Source of the DNA: Alphaproteobacteria bacterium
GTDB taxonomy: Bacteria > Pseudomonadota > Alphaproteobacteria > Micropepsales > Micropepsaceae
NCBI GenBank assembly: GCA_024236055.1
Contig: JACKLF010000007.1
Coordinates: 62,001 to 126,000, forward strand
DNA: 64,000 nt
Direction: 5' to 3'
Part shown: positions 1 through 8,866 of the stretch, in pieces
How positions within the stretch are numbered: position 1 is the first letter of the stretch
Layout of the letters: every line of letters starts with the position of its first letter
Notes under the pieces: generated by a model
What the model was told of the DNA's origin: nothing
The model's input: the letters and a program-made list of their open reading frames with translations, nothing else
The model's database searches: none
Translations under genes and position numbers: made by a program

Positions 1-1
1 C

Positions 2-652
2 TGGCTGGATTCGCGCCATTCCTTTTCCTTTGGCGATTATTACGACCCGGCCAATGAAAGCTTCGGCCCGCTTCGGGTGATCAACGAGGACTGGATCGCC
101 GGCGGCGCGGGCTTTCCGCCCCACCCTCATCGCGACATGGAAATCGTCACCTACATCCTGGAGGGGGCGATCGCGCACCGCGATTCCAGCGGCGGCGGCG
201 GCACCATCCGCCCCGGCGAAATCCAGCGCATGAGCGCGGGCAGCGGCATCGTCCATTCGGAATTCAACGCCAGCGGCAGCGAGACCTGCCACATGCTGCA
301 GATCTGGATCATGCCGTCCGAGCGCGGCCTGACACCCGGCTATGAGCAGAAGACCATCGATGCGGCGGCGATGCAGAACCATTTCACCCGCATTGCCGGG
401 CCTGATCCGGGCGACAGGGAAGTGCGCCTGGTGCAGGACGCCGAGATCTGGGCGGCCAGGCTGGAAGCGGGGATCGAGGCGATCCATCCGCTCGATCCGG
501 GCCGCCGCGCCTGGCTGCAGGTGGCGCGCGGCAGCGTGCGGCTGGACGGCGAAGTGCTGTCGGCTGGCGATGCAGCGGCCATCACCGATCTGGAAAAGAT
601 CGCCGTGCGCGCCGAAACCGATGCGGAAGTGCTGTTGTTCGACCTGGCGTAA
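2..652 (+). CDS. Pirin family protein (5' end outside window)
   Basis: The reading frame is open from base 2, so the first codons lie off the window; about 216 residues remain. The visible N-terminus contains the pirin hallmark HSFSFGDYYDP followed by FGPLRVINED, then PHPHRDMEIVTYILEG, which holds the metal-binding histidines of the N-terminal cupin, and a second His at GIVHSEFN. The C-terminal half is the usual weaker second cupin. Pirins are cytosolic iron-binding bicupins; some are quercetin dioxygenases or redox-sensing cofactors, and the role of this one cannot be told from sequence. A GTG at base 77 is internal to the conserved motif and is not the true start. It is convergent with the M20 peptidase gene, 3 bp away. 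Confidence 0.93.
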   Translation, partial: WLDSRHSFSFGDYYDPANESFGPLRVINEDWIAGGAGFPPHPHRDMEIVTYILEGAIAHRDSSGGGGTIRPGEIQRMSAGSGIVHSEFNASGSETCHMLQIWIMPSERGLTPGYEQKTIDAAAMQNHFTRIAGPDPGDREVRLVQDAEIWAARLEAGIEAIHPLDPGRRAWLQVARGSVRLDGEVLSAGDAAAITDLEKIAVRAETDAEVLLFDLA

Positions 653-655
653 TCT

Positions 656-2164
656 TTACCAGGTCATCTCGGACATCATCGCGGCATAGACGTCCACCCC
701 GTCCCACAGATTCTGCAGCCGCAGATTCTCGTTGGGCGCGTGCTGGTCGTCGTCATGGTTGGCGATGGGCAGACCGATCACCGGAACATGGAATATGTCC
801 TGGAACATGTAGATCGGCACGCCCCCGCCCATCATGGGCAGCAGCACCGGCGGGCGGCCCGCGGCGACGGCCTCCGCCGCGCTGGCCGCCCTGGCCGCCG
901 GGCTGGTCATGTCGCTGCGCCGGGCCGGGTAGCCCAGATGCCAGTCCAGCCGGACCACGCGCGCATGATCCGTGCGGGTGGCGGCATCGGGATCGTCATG
1001 CACGATGGTCCAGCCTTTTGATGTCAGGAAGGCTTCCACCTCGTCGCGCACATGCTGGGCGGTCTGGCCCGGCACCAGGCGGAAGGTGACGTCCACCACC
1101 GCATCGACCGGAATGGCGCCCGCCCCGCCCGGCCCCACATGGCCCGAGCGGATGCCGCGAATGTTCATGGCCGGGCGCATGGTGCTGGCGGTCAGGCCTT
1201 CATGGCCTTCGCTGCGGCCGATTTCGAATTCCTTTTTCAGCGCATCCTCGACCGGTGGCAGGCTGGCGATGGCGGCGCGCTCGGCCGGGGTCGGCGGCGT
1301 GACATCGTCATAGAAGCCGGGGATCAGGATATTGCCGTCATCGTCGCGCAGGCTGGCGATCAGGTTGGCCGCCATCGCGGCGGGATTGGGCACCCAGTTG
1401 CCGTAATGGCCGTCATGCAGGGCGCGCACCGGGCCATAGACGGTCATCTCCACGCCTGCGCCGCCGCGTGCGCCGAAGAACAGCGTGGGCGTGCGCGACT
1501 GGTGCACCGGCGCATCGCCGATCAGCCACAGATCGCCCGCCAGCTCCTTCTGATGCGCTTTCAGCTGCGCTGCCAGATGGGGCGAGCCGCGCTCCTCCTC
1601 GCCTTCCCACAGGACCTTGATGTTGACCGACGGCTTGCGCCCCAGTGCTTTGAGCGCATCGAAGGCGGACAGGAAGGCGGCGATGCTGCTCTTGTCGTCG
1701 GCCACCGCGCGGCCGAACAGGCGCCATTCGGGGTCAATGGAAGGGGCCGCCCGCCAGTCGATGGCATCGGTGGCAACGGCGCTGGCGCGCATCACCGGCT
1801 GGAAGGGATCGGAGCGCCATTGCGCCGGGATAACCGGCTGGCCGTCATAATGGGCATAGAAGACCACGGTGCGCCGCGCGCCCGGCACGCGCAGCGCGCC
1901 GAACACCAGCGGCGGCGCGCCCGCTTCGCCCCACTGGGCGGTGTCGAAGCCGCGCGCCTTAAGCTGCGCCTGCAGAAAGGCGGCGGTATCGGCCAGATCC
2001 TTGGGGTTCGCGGCGACGCTGGGCATGCGCACCAGCTCTTCCAGCCTGGTGATGATGGTGGCCTGGTTCTTCAGCCGCCAGCCATCGACATCCTGTTTCA
2101 GGCTTCCGGCGAAAGCGGGGACCGTCCAAAGCAGCGCCGCCAAGGCAGCAAGAAGTGTGCGCAT
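656..2164 (-). CDS. Secreted M20 family metallopeptidase (carnosinase/CNDP-like)
   Basis: A zinc dipeptidase/deacylase of the M20 family, 502 aa with this start. The ATG at 2164 begins a clear signal peptide (MRTLLAALAALLWTVPAFAG) and has GGGAG six bases upstream, so a longer upstream reading is rejected. The two-metal site is visible: FYAHYDGQP (His and catalytic Asp), GRAVADDKSS (bridging Asp) and LWEGEEERGSPH (general-base Glu plus metal Glu). A dimerisation domain lies in the middle, and the late MMGGGVPIYMF is typical of the beta-Ala-His dipeptidase subgroup. The predicted location is periplasmic. It probably releases amino acids from small peptides, but the substrate is unknown. An amino acid permease gene lies just upstream on the same strand. 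Confidence 0.92.
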   Translation of the reverse strand: MRTLLAALAALLWTVPAFAGSLKQDVDGWRLKNQATIITRLEELVRMPSVAANPKDLADTAAFLQAQLKARGFDTAQWGEAGAPPLVFGALRVPGARRTVVFYAHYDGQPVIPAQWRSDPFQPVMRASAVATDAIDWRAAPSIDPEWRLFGRAVADDKSSIAAFLSAFDALKALGRKPSVNIKVLWEGEEERGSPHLAAQLKAHQKELAGDLWLIGDAPVHQSRTPTLFFGARGGAGVEMTVYGPVRALHDGHYGNWVPNPAAMAANLIASLRDDDGNILIPGFYDDVTPPTPAERAAIASLPPVEDALKKEFEIGRSEGHEGLTASTMRPAMNIRGIRSGHVGPGGAGAIPVDAVVDVTFRLVPGQTAQHVRDEVEAFLTSKGWTIVHDDPDAATRTDHARVVRLDWHLGYPARRSDMTSPAARAASAAEAVAAGRPPVLLPMMGGGVPIYMFQDIFHVPVIGLPIANHDDDQHAPNENLRLQNLWDGVDVYAAMMSEMTW

Positions 2165-2332
2165 CACCATCTCCCGGAACCGGCGCCAGCTTCCATAGAC
2201 CATGGCGGCCCGGTCAAGGCCGGTTGTGGCCGTATCACTTTGCAAAGCGCAAAAAGTCTGACGGCTGGCTAAAGCACAGGCACGCCGCTGCCGATTTGAC
2301 CGGCCAAAGACCGGCAACTGGGCGGCCGCAAA

Positions 2333-3601
2333 TCAGGCGGGCCGCCAGACAAGCCGCGCGGCCAGCGCCGCGCCATAACAGACCAGCAGGATGACAAGCT
2401 GTTTGGGATCGCTGCGCCCGTCATGCCACAGAAGAACCCCAACGCTGAGCGTGGCCAGCACGCCGCCGGCAAGCGGCGTCAGCCGGTTGAGCCCGATGCG
2501 GCCCGCCAGGCGCAGGCCCGCGAAATTCACGCCCGCGAAGATCAGCAGGAAGGTCACGCTGGCGAACAGCGAGATCGATTCCAGCCCCGCGGTCAGGGTC
2601 AGAAGCAGTGACAGGCCCGACAGGGCCATCAGGGCGGCATGCGGCACGGCCTGCCCGGGTGTGCGCCGCGCGAACAGCGGCGGCAGCGCGCCCTCCTCAG
2701 CCATCACCATGGTCAGGCGCGAGGCGCCGAACAGCGTGGCGTTGATCGCCGAAGCGGTGGACAGAAGCGCGGCAATGCCGATCAGCGCGAAACCGGCCTG
2801 GCCCAGCGCCGGGCGCGCCGCCACCGCCAGCACATATTCCTGGTCGTGCAGGATCTGCGGCAGGCTCAGATTGGCCAACGCGGTGGCGGCGACCAGCACA
2901 TAGATGAAGGTGGTGACCACGATGGCGATGATGATCGCGCGTGGCAGGTTGCGCGCCGGATCGGCCATTTCGTCGATGGCGTTGGGGATCAGCTCGAACC
3001 CCTCATAGGCGACAAAGATCAGCGCAGCCGCCACAAGCGGGGTGACAAAGCCATTGTCGAAGGCCGGCACCAGCGCGCCCGCATGGGCGGTCGTCAGGCC
3101 TGCCACGGCGAACAGCGCCAGGATCGCCAGCTTGGCCAGCACCACCGCCAGCTCCACCCCGCCTGACAGTTTGGCGCCGCGCAGATTGACCGCCAGAAAG
3201 CCGCCGATCACCAGCGCGGCCAGCCCATCGCGCAGCAAAGTGGAATCGGCCATGCCCAGAAGCGTCGCGCCATAAGTGGAAAAGGCGCTGGCATAGAGCG
3301 ACAGGGTACCGACATAGCCGGCGACAAGCACCCAGCCGGCCATGCCCGCCACCGATGGGCCGAAGCCCTGAAGGATATAGGTGAAGCTGCCGCCGTCGCC
3401 GCGAAAGGCCAGGCCCAGCCGCGCATAGGACAGGCCGGTCAGCAGCGCCACCACGCCGCCAGCCAGCAGGGTAAAGACCACCGCATGACCGGCGGTGGCG
3501 ATGGCCAGGCCCAGCACCGCGAAGATGCCGCCGCCGATCATGCCGCCAATGCCGATGGCGGTGACTTCGGCCAGGTTGAGTTTTTTGGGCGCGCTTGCCA
3601 T
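2333..3601 (-). CDS. APC family amino acid permease
   Basis: A 422-residue polytopic membrane protein of the amino acid-polyamine-organocation superfamily. The first helix carries the family signature IGIGGMIGGGIF (substrate carboxylate-binding glycines), and about 11-12 hydrophobic segments follow. The length is slightly short for the family, with no long C-terminal tail. It probably imports an amino acid or amine by proton symport; the substrate cannot be read from the sequence. It is encoded 168 bp upstream of the secreted M20 dipeptidase on the same strand, an arrangement that would fit peptide breakdown followed by uptake (inference). Confidence 0.9.
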   Translation of the reverse strand: MASAPKKLNLAEVTAIGIGGMIGGGIFAVLGLAIATAGHAVVFTLLAGGVVALLTGLSYARLGLAFRGDGGSFTYILQGFGPSVAGMAGWVLVAGYVGTLSLYASAFSTYGATLLGMADSTLLRDGLAALVIGGFLAVNLRGAKLSGGVELAVVLAKLAILALFAVAGLTTAHAGALVPAFDNGFVTPLVAAALIFVAYEGFELIPNAIDEMADPARNLPRAIIIAIVVTTFIYVLVAATALANLSLPQILHDQEYVLAVAARPALGQAGFALIGIAALLSTASAINATLFGASRLTMVMAEEGALPPLFARRTPGQAVPHAALMALSGLSLLLTLTAGLESISLFASVTFLLIFAGVNFAGLRLAGRIGLNRLTPLAGGVLATLSVGVLLWHDGRSDPKQLVILLVCYGAALAARLVWRPA

Positions 3602-3704
3602 TTGCGGCCAGTGTCGCGGCAGACGTGCGCCCGCGCAACGGCCGCGTACAAACGCAGTGATGGGCCCGCCGAAGGCAGACCGAGCTGCGACGAAGGGGGT
3701 TAAA

Positions 3705-4547
3705 CTATTTTACGAGCCCAAACCGGCTCTTGTAGCGGGCATCGATGCCCGAGAGCGGGAAATAGATGAAGACATCGGTGGTGCCGAACTGGCGGTCGAC
3801 CACGGCGCCCTCGCCGATGCAGCAGCCGGCGCGCACATAGCCTTTCAGCATGGGCGGCAGGCTGCGGATGCCTTCACGCTCGTCGATGGCGTCCCTGGGC
3901 ACGCGGTTCATGTCCACGAACAGGTCCGGCTGGGCGCGCACGCGCAGGTTTTCGGGCATGGCGTGGAAGTGGTGCAGATAGGACAGCGGCAAGGCGAGCT
4001 GTTCGATGTCGGTGCCCGCCAGCGAGGCACAGCCGAACATCAGGTCGATGTCGAAGCGCGCGACATAGGCCATCAGCCCCTTCCACAGAAGCTGCATGGT
4101 GCCGGGCCGGGCGCGATAGCTTTTCAGGATGCAGGAGCGGCCCAGCTCCAGATACTTGGTGTCGGGCGACAGGCCCGCCAGCATCCGCGAAAGATCGTAT
4201 TCGCCGCTGGTGTAGAAGCCGCCGGCGCGCGCGGCGTCCTTTTCGCGGGTCAGCCGGTAGGTGCCCACCACCAGGGGCTGGCCTTCCGCGTCCAGCGCAT
4301 CGCGGTCGACCACCAGCAGGTGGTCGCAGACCGCGTCATACTTGTCGAAGTCGCGGCGGGTCTCGCGCATCTGGGGCGAGGGGATCGCGGTCATCTCTTC
4401 ATAGAAGACCTGGTAGCGCAGGCGCTGGGCCTGTTCGACCTCGTGGTCGGTTTCCGCCAGGCGCACTTCCAGCGCCCCGGAGGTCGCCAGGATGGGCCAC
4501 TGCAACAGGCGTCCCTCGAAAGGTCCGGCTTCGTAGATGTTGACCAC
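3705..4547 (-). CDS. olsB: OlsB-type ornithine N-acyltransferase (GNAT fold)
   Basis: 280 aa, the usual length for OlsB, which transfers a 3-hydroxyacyl group from acyl carrier protein to ornithine in the first step of ornithine lipid synthesis. Family features are LRYQVFYEEM near residue 43, an FDKYDAVCDHLLVVD stretch, the GTYRL and YLELGRSCI core strands of the acyltransferase fold, and a long C-terminal part ending in DVFIYFPL. The second step needs an OlsA-like 1-acyltransferase; none is adjacent, and the PlsC homologue at 28482 is the only candidate in this window. The gene stands alone, with about 100-160 bp gaps on both sides. Ornithine lipids replace phospholipids under phosphate starvation in many relatives. 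Confidence 0.9.
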   Translation of the reverse strand: MVNIYEAGPFEGRLLQWPILATSGALEVRLAETDHEVEQAQRLRYQVFYEEMTAIPSPQMRETRRDFDKYDAVCDHLLVVDRDALDAEGQPLVVGTYRLTREKDAARAGGFYTSGEYDLSRMLAGLSPDTKYLELGRSCILKSYRARPGTMQLLWKGLMAYVARFDIDLMFGCASLAGTDIEQLALPLSYLHHFHAMPENLRVRAQPDLFVDMNRVPRDAIDEREGIRSLPPMLKGYVRAGCCIGEGAVVDRQFGTTDVFIYFPLSGIDARYKSRFGLVK

Positions 4548-4707
4548 GGTCTATCCCTTGGGCGCTGCCAAGGCCCTCCCACCTGTTTTTACAGGGCCCG
4601 CCGCACCTATTCTGTCTTCGAAGCTACGCCCCGATTGCGACAGTTTGGCAATTTTAGCCCAACTCGCGGACCAAGGATAGAGCGGAAAAGCGTTCGCGCG
4701 TGCGGGG

Positions 4708-6045
4708 TTAAGCCGGTTTCACGGTCGCGCCGGGACGGGGCCGGCCCAGGATCACGAACAGGATCAGGGCGGGGATGCCGATGGCCCCGCAGCCCAGGAA
4801 AAACAGGGCATAGGCGTTCATCAGCCCGACATGGGCGGACAGGCCCTCCACCACCTCGCCGGAAAAGCCCTTCAGGATCTTGCCCGCCCAGGCATAGGTC
4901 GAGGACAGAAGGGCATATTGGGTGGCGGTATAGCCCAGCGAGGTGAGCGAGGACATGTAGGCCACCAGTGTCACCCCGGCCATGGCGATGGCGAAATTGT
5001 CCAGCCCCATCACCACCGCGAAGGTCAGCGGATCATGGGCGAAAGGCAGCACGGCATAGAGCGCGGTGCCCAGCATCTGGCCCAGGCAGCCGAAGATCAC
5101 CGCCGGCATCAGGCCCAGGCGCAGGGTCAGGATGCCGCCCGCCGCGACGCCCAGGAACACGCCCACCAGGCCGATGGAACCGCGCACCGCGCCGACCACA
5201 TCCTTGGTGATGCCCAGGTCGACATACATCGGATTGTACATCGGGCCGCTGACGAAGTTGGGAAGCTGGAAAAGGCTGATCGCCGCCAGGATCAGAAGCG
5301 CGCTGGGCCCGAAGGTGCGGAAGAAGGCGACGAAGGGTCCGACCACCGCATCGAAGAAGCCTCGCGGCGTCCATAGCGGGGCTTCCTGCTCCTTGGCATC
5401 CAGCGCGCGCTCGGCCTGCACCGGCTCGGCCGCGACCAGGGTGGCGGCGATGGCCGCAAACATCACCACGCCATAGATTATGTAGGCGTCGTTCCAGCCG
5501 ATGCGCTGGGCGATGGGCAGGATCACCGCCTCGCTCATCAGCAGCGCCATGCGATAGCCGATGGTGTAGCCCGAGGTCAGAAGCCCCAGCTCGTCCTTGC
5601 TGCGCGCCGATTCAATCCGCCAGGCATCGATGGCGATGTCCTGGGTGGAGGACGCGAAGGCCACCACCAGCGCACAGATGCCCAGCGCGACCAGGCCATG
5701 GCTGGTGCCGCTGATCGCCATGGCGATCAGCCCGGCGCCGATCACAAGCTGCATCAGCAGGATCCAGCCGCGGCGGTGGCCCAGCCGCCCCAGGCCGGGC
5801 ACCCCCAGCCGGTCCAGCAGCGGCGCCCAGAGGAATTTCAGCGAATAGGCGATGCCCACCCAGGACAGGAAACCGATGGCCGAAAGCGTGGTGCCCTCGT
5901 CGCGCAGCCAGTAGCCGAAGGTGTTGCCGACCAGCACGAAGGGCAGGCCGGACGAAAAGCCCAGCGCCAGCATCACCAGCACGCGCGGATTGAGATATTC
6001 GCGAAGGGTATAGCGCCTGCGCGCGCCGGTTTTTGTCGCTGTCAT
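4708..6045 (-). CDS. ampG: AmpG family muropeptide permease (MFS)
   Basis: A 445-aa inner-membrane protein with 12-14 hydrophobic segments and the AmpG-type N-terminus (LGFSSGLPFVLVGNTFGYWLR). Further family motifs are KFLWAPLLDRL and ASSTQDIAIDAWRIE. AmpG imports anhydro-muropeptides released from peptidoglycan for recycling and, in many bacteria, for beta-lactamase induction. The start ATG overlaps the stop of the upstream hybrid histidine kinase (ATGA, 6042-6045), so the two are translationally coupled. The intact PBP at 40128 and the broken L,D-transpeptidase near 43.9 kb are the other cell-wall genes in the window. Confidence 0.92.
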   Translation of the reverse strand: MTATKTGARRRYTLREYLNPRVLVMLALGFSSGLPFVLVGNTFGYWLRDEGTTLSAIGFLSWVGIAYSLKFLWAPLLDRLGVPGLGRLGHRRGWILLMQLVIGAGLIAMAISGTSHGLVALGICALVVAFASSTQDIAIDAWRIESARSKDELGLLTSGYTIGYRMALLMSEAVILPIAQRIGWNDAYIIYGVVMFAAIAATLVAAEPVQAERALDAKEQEAPLWTPRGFFDAVVGPFVAFFRTFGPSALLILAAISLFQLPNFVSGPMYNPMYVDLGITKDVVGAVRGSIGLVGVFLGVAAGGILTLRLGLMPAVIFGCLGQMLGTALYAVLPFAHDPLTFAVVMGLDNFAIAMAGVTLVAYMSSLTSLGYTATQYALLSSTYAWAGKILKGFSGEVVEGLSAHVGLMNAYALFFLGCGAIGIPALILFVILGRPRPGATVKPA

Positions 6046-8714
6046 GCGGCGACGATATGCGAACCCTCTTCGCTGGGGAACAGCATCAGGAACATTTCCT
6101 CAAGCTCGGCGGGGTCCACCGGCTTGGTCAGGAAGCCATCCATCCCCGCCTGCTGGCAGGCGCGCTTGCCATTGTCCACCGCATCGGCGGTCAGCGCCAC
6201 GATGGGGGTGCGCGGGCGGTTCATGTGCTGCTCCATCACCCGGATGGTGCGCGCCGCCTCGATCCCGTCCATGCCCGGCATGTGAATGTCGGTCAAAAGC
6301 AGGTCGAAGCGGCTGTCGTGAATGGCCTTGACCGCGGCCTTGCCGTTGGTGACCTCGACCACGGTGTGGCCGCGCCGGCGCAGCAGCTCGCGGATCAGCA
6401 TCATGTTGATGGGATTGTCCTCGGCCAGCAGCACCCGCAGCCCCTGGGGCGCGGCGGCTTCGGGCTCATCGGGCTTGGCGGGGGCGGGCTGCGCAGGCGC
6501 GTGGTCGACCTGTTCCGCATAAACAGGCTCAGGCTGTGTGGGCGCAAGCTCAATGGGCTTAGGCTCAATGTGCTCAGGCCCGATGTGCTCAAGCTCAGGC
6601 ACCGGTTCGGGTCCGGATTCCGGTTGGGATTGCGGCTGCGGTGCGCGCGGCGGGGCAAAGGCGGCGACAAAGGGCGGCAGCGCGTCGTCATCGTCCGGCG
6701 TGTGGGCTTGATGGGCGGCGCGCAGAAGCGCGTCGGCTTCCTCCAGCACGTCATCGGGCTCGGGCGCGGTTTCGATTTCGGGCGTTTGGACCGCCGCGCC
6801 CTGGACCGCTGCGCTCTGGGGTGCCGTTGCCCGCCGGCCGGCGGCGCCGGACGCCTCGCCGCACAACAAAAGCCGCGTCGCCAGCGAGGACTGGCGCACG
6901 GGCTTGACCAGATAGCCGGCGAAGCCGGTCTCGCGCATCTGGGCCAGGCTGCCGCGCGCGGCGGGCGTCAGCAGTACCAGCGCGGGCGTGCCTTCCTGGG
7001 GATGCACCGTCAGGTCGGGCACGATGCCGGTGCCCGCATCGATCAGCACCGCATGCACATCGCCGTCTTCCGGCGCGGCGGGAACCCCGCCCATCGCCGC
7101 GATCTGCAACGACAGGCCTTCGCGCAGCGCGTCGTTGCGGGTCATCACCGACACGCGCATGCCGTTCAGCGACGGGGCGTGATGGTCGGTTTCCTCCACC
7201 ACGATATTGGGAATGGTGAACCAGAAGCAGGAGCCGCAGACCGGCGCGGCATCGACGCCGATCTGGCCGCCCATCGTGTCGACCAGCCGCTTGGAGATGG
7301 CCAGGCCCAGGCCGGTGCCGCCGAACTTGCGCGCATGGCTGTTGTCCGCCTGGACGAACTCGTCGAAAATTTCCTGGCGCTTGGCGGGGGGCACGCCCAC
7401 GCCGGTATCGCGCACTTCAAAGCGCAGGAAGGCGCGTTCGGCGCCCTGCACGCGGCGCACCTCGACGCAGACGCCGCCCTTTTCGGTGAACTTGATGGCG
7501 TTGCCCATCAGGTTGGTGATGATCTGGCGCAGCCGTCCTTCGTCGGCGCGGATGATGCGCGGCACGTCGGGCGCGACGATGGCGGTGACTTCCACGCCCT
7601 TGGCATGGCCGCGCTGGCACAGAAGTTCGGCCACGCCGGTGACCAGCAGGCGCAGATCGACCTCGTCCTCGTCCAGGTTCAGCATGCCCGCTTCGATCTT
7701 GGAGAAGTCGAGAATGTCGCCGATCAGGTTCAGCAGCGCCTCGCCCGACTGGCTGATCGCCTCGGCATAGGTGCGCTGTTCGGGGCGCAGTTCGGTTTCC
7801 AGCAGCAGGCGCGCCATGCCCAGCACCCCATTCATGGGGGTGCGGATCTCATGGCTCATGGTGGCCAGGAAGCCGGACTTGGCCTTGGAAGCTTCCTCGG
7901 CGCTGTCGCGCGCCTCGGTCAGCGCCTCTTCCATCGCCTTGCGCTCGGTGACGTCACGGCCCACGCTCTGCACCTCGACCAGGCGGCCATGGGAATCGCG
8001 CACCGCGAAGTCTTCCCAGGCGATCCAGCGATAGCCTTCGGCACAGCGCACATACTGGTCATAGCGCACGCGCCCCCGTCCGGTTTCCAGCGCGGCAAAG
8101 CCGCCGAAGATGGCCGAACGGCTTTCGGGATGCGGCTGGGGCGCGAAGGGATAGCCGATGGCGCGCGAGGGCGTCAGGCCGAACAGGCGGAAGAAGGCGT
8201 CGTTGCCATAGGTCAGCCGGCTGGAGGCGTCGCGGCGGAAGATGGCGTCGCCCTGGGCGTCGACCAGCCCCTTGTAGCGCGCCTCGCTCTGGTTCAGCCG
8301 GGCATTGATGGCGGCGGCGTTCTTCAGCGAGGCTTCCAGCCGCTGGGTGATGATCTTGAACTGCTGGGTCTGGTGTTCCAGCGCCTCGCTGCGGCCGCGC
8401 GATTCAATCAGGTTCTTGATCAGGAAGGCCAGCGCCAGCACCACCAGGGCGCCGAAGATTGCGGGCGAGACAATGCTCAGCCGTCCGCTCAGCACGACAT
8501 TGGCCAGCGCTGCCATCAGCAGCAGCCCGGCCAGGGTGCCGAAAACAAGACGTATGACCCGCAGCACGAACCCGCCAGCTTCGAATAGGATTTCCAGCCC
8601 CCAGTCTGGCCCGGCGGCGGCAAAAATTTGCTTAAGGTTCCCGGATTTCCGGGGAATTCGGCCGCGCCGGCCCCGGCAGGCGCCCGGCCGCTCCGCCGAG
8701 GTCCATCCGCGCAT
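6042..8714 (-). CDS. Hybrid sensor histidine kinase with PAS and two receiver-like domains
   Basis: 890 aa from the ATG at 8714. Two hydrophobic segments (about residues 50-73 and 80-100) anchor it in the membrane with little periplasmic loop. A PAS domain follows (about 145-255, ending in the DVTERK signature), then HisKA with phospho-acceptor H288 in SHEIRTPMNG, then HATPase_c with NLMGNAIKF and GTGLGLAIS. Next come a divergent receiver-like region (about 505-610) and a Pro/Glu/Gln-rich low-complexity linker. A canonical C-terminal receiver ends the protein (LLAEDNPINM with Asp in LLTDIHMPGMDG). No DNA-binding output domain is present, so it must signal through another protein. Residues 1-48 look poorly coding, and GTG at 8567 is an alternative start. 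It is translationally coupled to ampG. Confidence 0.9.
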   Translation of the reverse strand: MRGWTSAERPGACRGRRGRIPRKSGNLKQIFAAAGPDWGLEILFEAGGFVLRVIRLVFGTLAGLLLMAALANVVLSGRLSIVSPAIFGALVVLALAFLIKNLIESRGRSEALEHQTQQFKIITQRLEASLKNAAAINARLNQSEARYKGLVDAQGDAIFRRDASSRLTYGNDAFFRLFGLTPSRAIGYPFAPQPHPESRSAIFGGFAALETGRGRVRYDQYVRCAEGYRWIAWEDFAVRDSHGRLVEVQSVGRDVTERKAMEEALTEARDSAEEASKAKSGFLATMSHEIRTPMNGVLGMARLLLETELRPEQRTYAEAISQSGEALLNLIGDILDFSKIEAGMLNLDEDEVDLRLLVTGVAELLCQRGHAKGVEVTAIVAPDVPRIIRADEGRLRQIITNLMGNAIKFTEKGGVCVEVRRVQGAERAFLRFEVRDTGVGVPPAKRQEIFDEFVQADNSHARKFGGTGLGLAISKRLVDTMGGQIGVDAAPVCGSCFWFTIPNIVVEETDHHAPSLNGMRVSVMTRNDALREGLSLQIAAMGGVPAAPEDGDVHAVLIDAGTGIVPDLTVHPQEGTPALVLLTPAARGSLAQMRETGFAGYLVKPVRQSSLATRLLLCGEASGAAGRRATAPQSAAVQGAAVQTPEIETAPEPDDVLEEADALLRAAHQAHTPDDDDALPPFVAAFAPPRAPQPQSQPESGPEPVPELEHIGPEHIEPKPIELAPTQPEPVYAEQVDHAPAQPAPAKPDEPEAAAPQGLRVLLAEDNPINMMLIRELLRRRGHTVVEVTNGKAAVKAIHDSRFDLLLTDIHMPGMDGIEAARTIRVMEQHMNRPRTPIVALTADAVDNGKRACQQAGMDGFLTKPVDPAELEEMFLMLFPSEEGSHIVAA

Positions 8715-8726
8715 GCGGGCGATCCA

Positions 8727-8751
8727 AATACATCAATATAATCAATGTATT
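8727..8751. promoter_or_regulatory. AT-rich inverted repeat between divergent kinase and pst operons
   Basis: A perfect 7-bp inverted repeat (AATACAT at 8727-8733, ATGTATT at 8745-8751) with an 11-bp AT-rich centre that contains ATCAAT twice. It is one of very few AT-rich patches in this GC-rich window and sits 13 bp upstream of the kinase ATG and about 115 bp upstream of pstC. It could be a regulator site or the -10 region of the leftward promoter. The binding protein is unknown. Confidence 0.4.
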
Positions 8752-8780
8752 ATCCGCGAAAAGCCGTCCCGCCCTGGCCA

Positions 8781-8809
8781 TTGTCATAAAAGCTTTGCAG
8801 GATTGTGAT
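8781..8809 (+). promoter_or_regulatory. Candidate PHO box upstream of pstC
   Basis: TTGTCAT at 8781-8787 and TTGTGAT at 8803-8809 lie exactly 22 bp apart, two turns of the 11-bp period of PhoB binding repeats (consensus CTGTCAT in alphaproteobacteria). The middle repeat position (8792-8798, GCTTTGC) is degenerate. The position, 58 bp before the pstC start, is right for an activator site. The match is partial, so this is a candidate only. Confidence 0.4.
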
Positions 8810-8866
8810 GTTCGTGGCGTGACAGGCGGGTGAAGTGCGCCCGTTTCGACCCGCCGGGACCACCCT

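Noticed and set aside
6033..8588. Long open frame of 851 codons on the plus strand
   Set aside because: It is entirely antisense to the hybrid kinase, whose domain motifs are clear. Long antisense frames are expected in GC-rich coding DNA; the translation has no recognisable domain.
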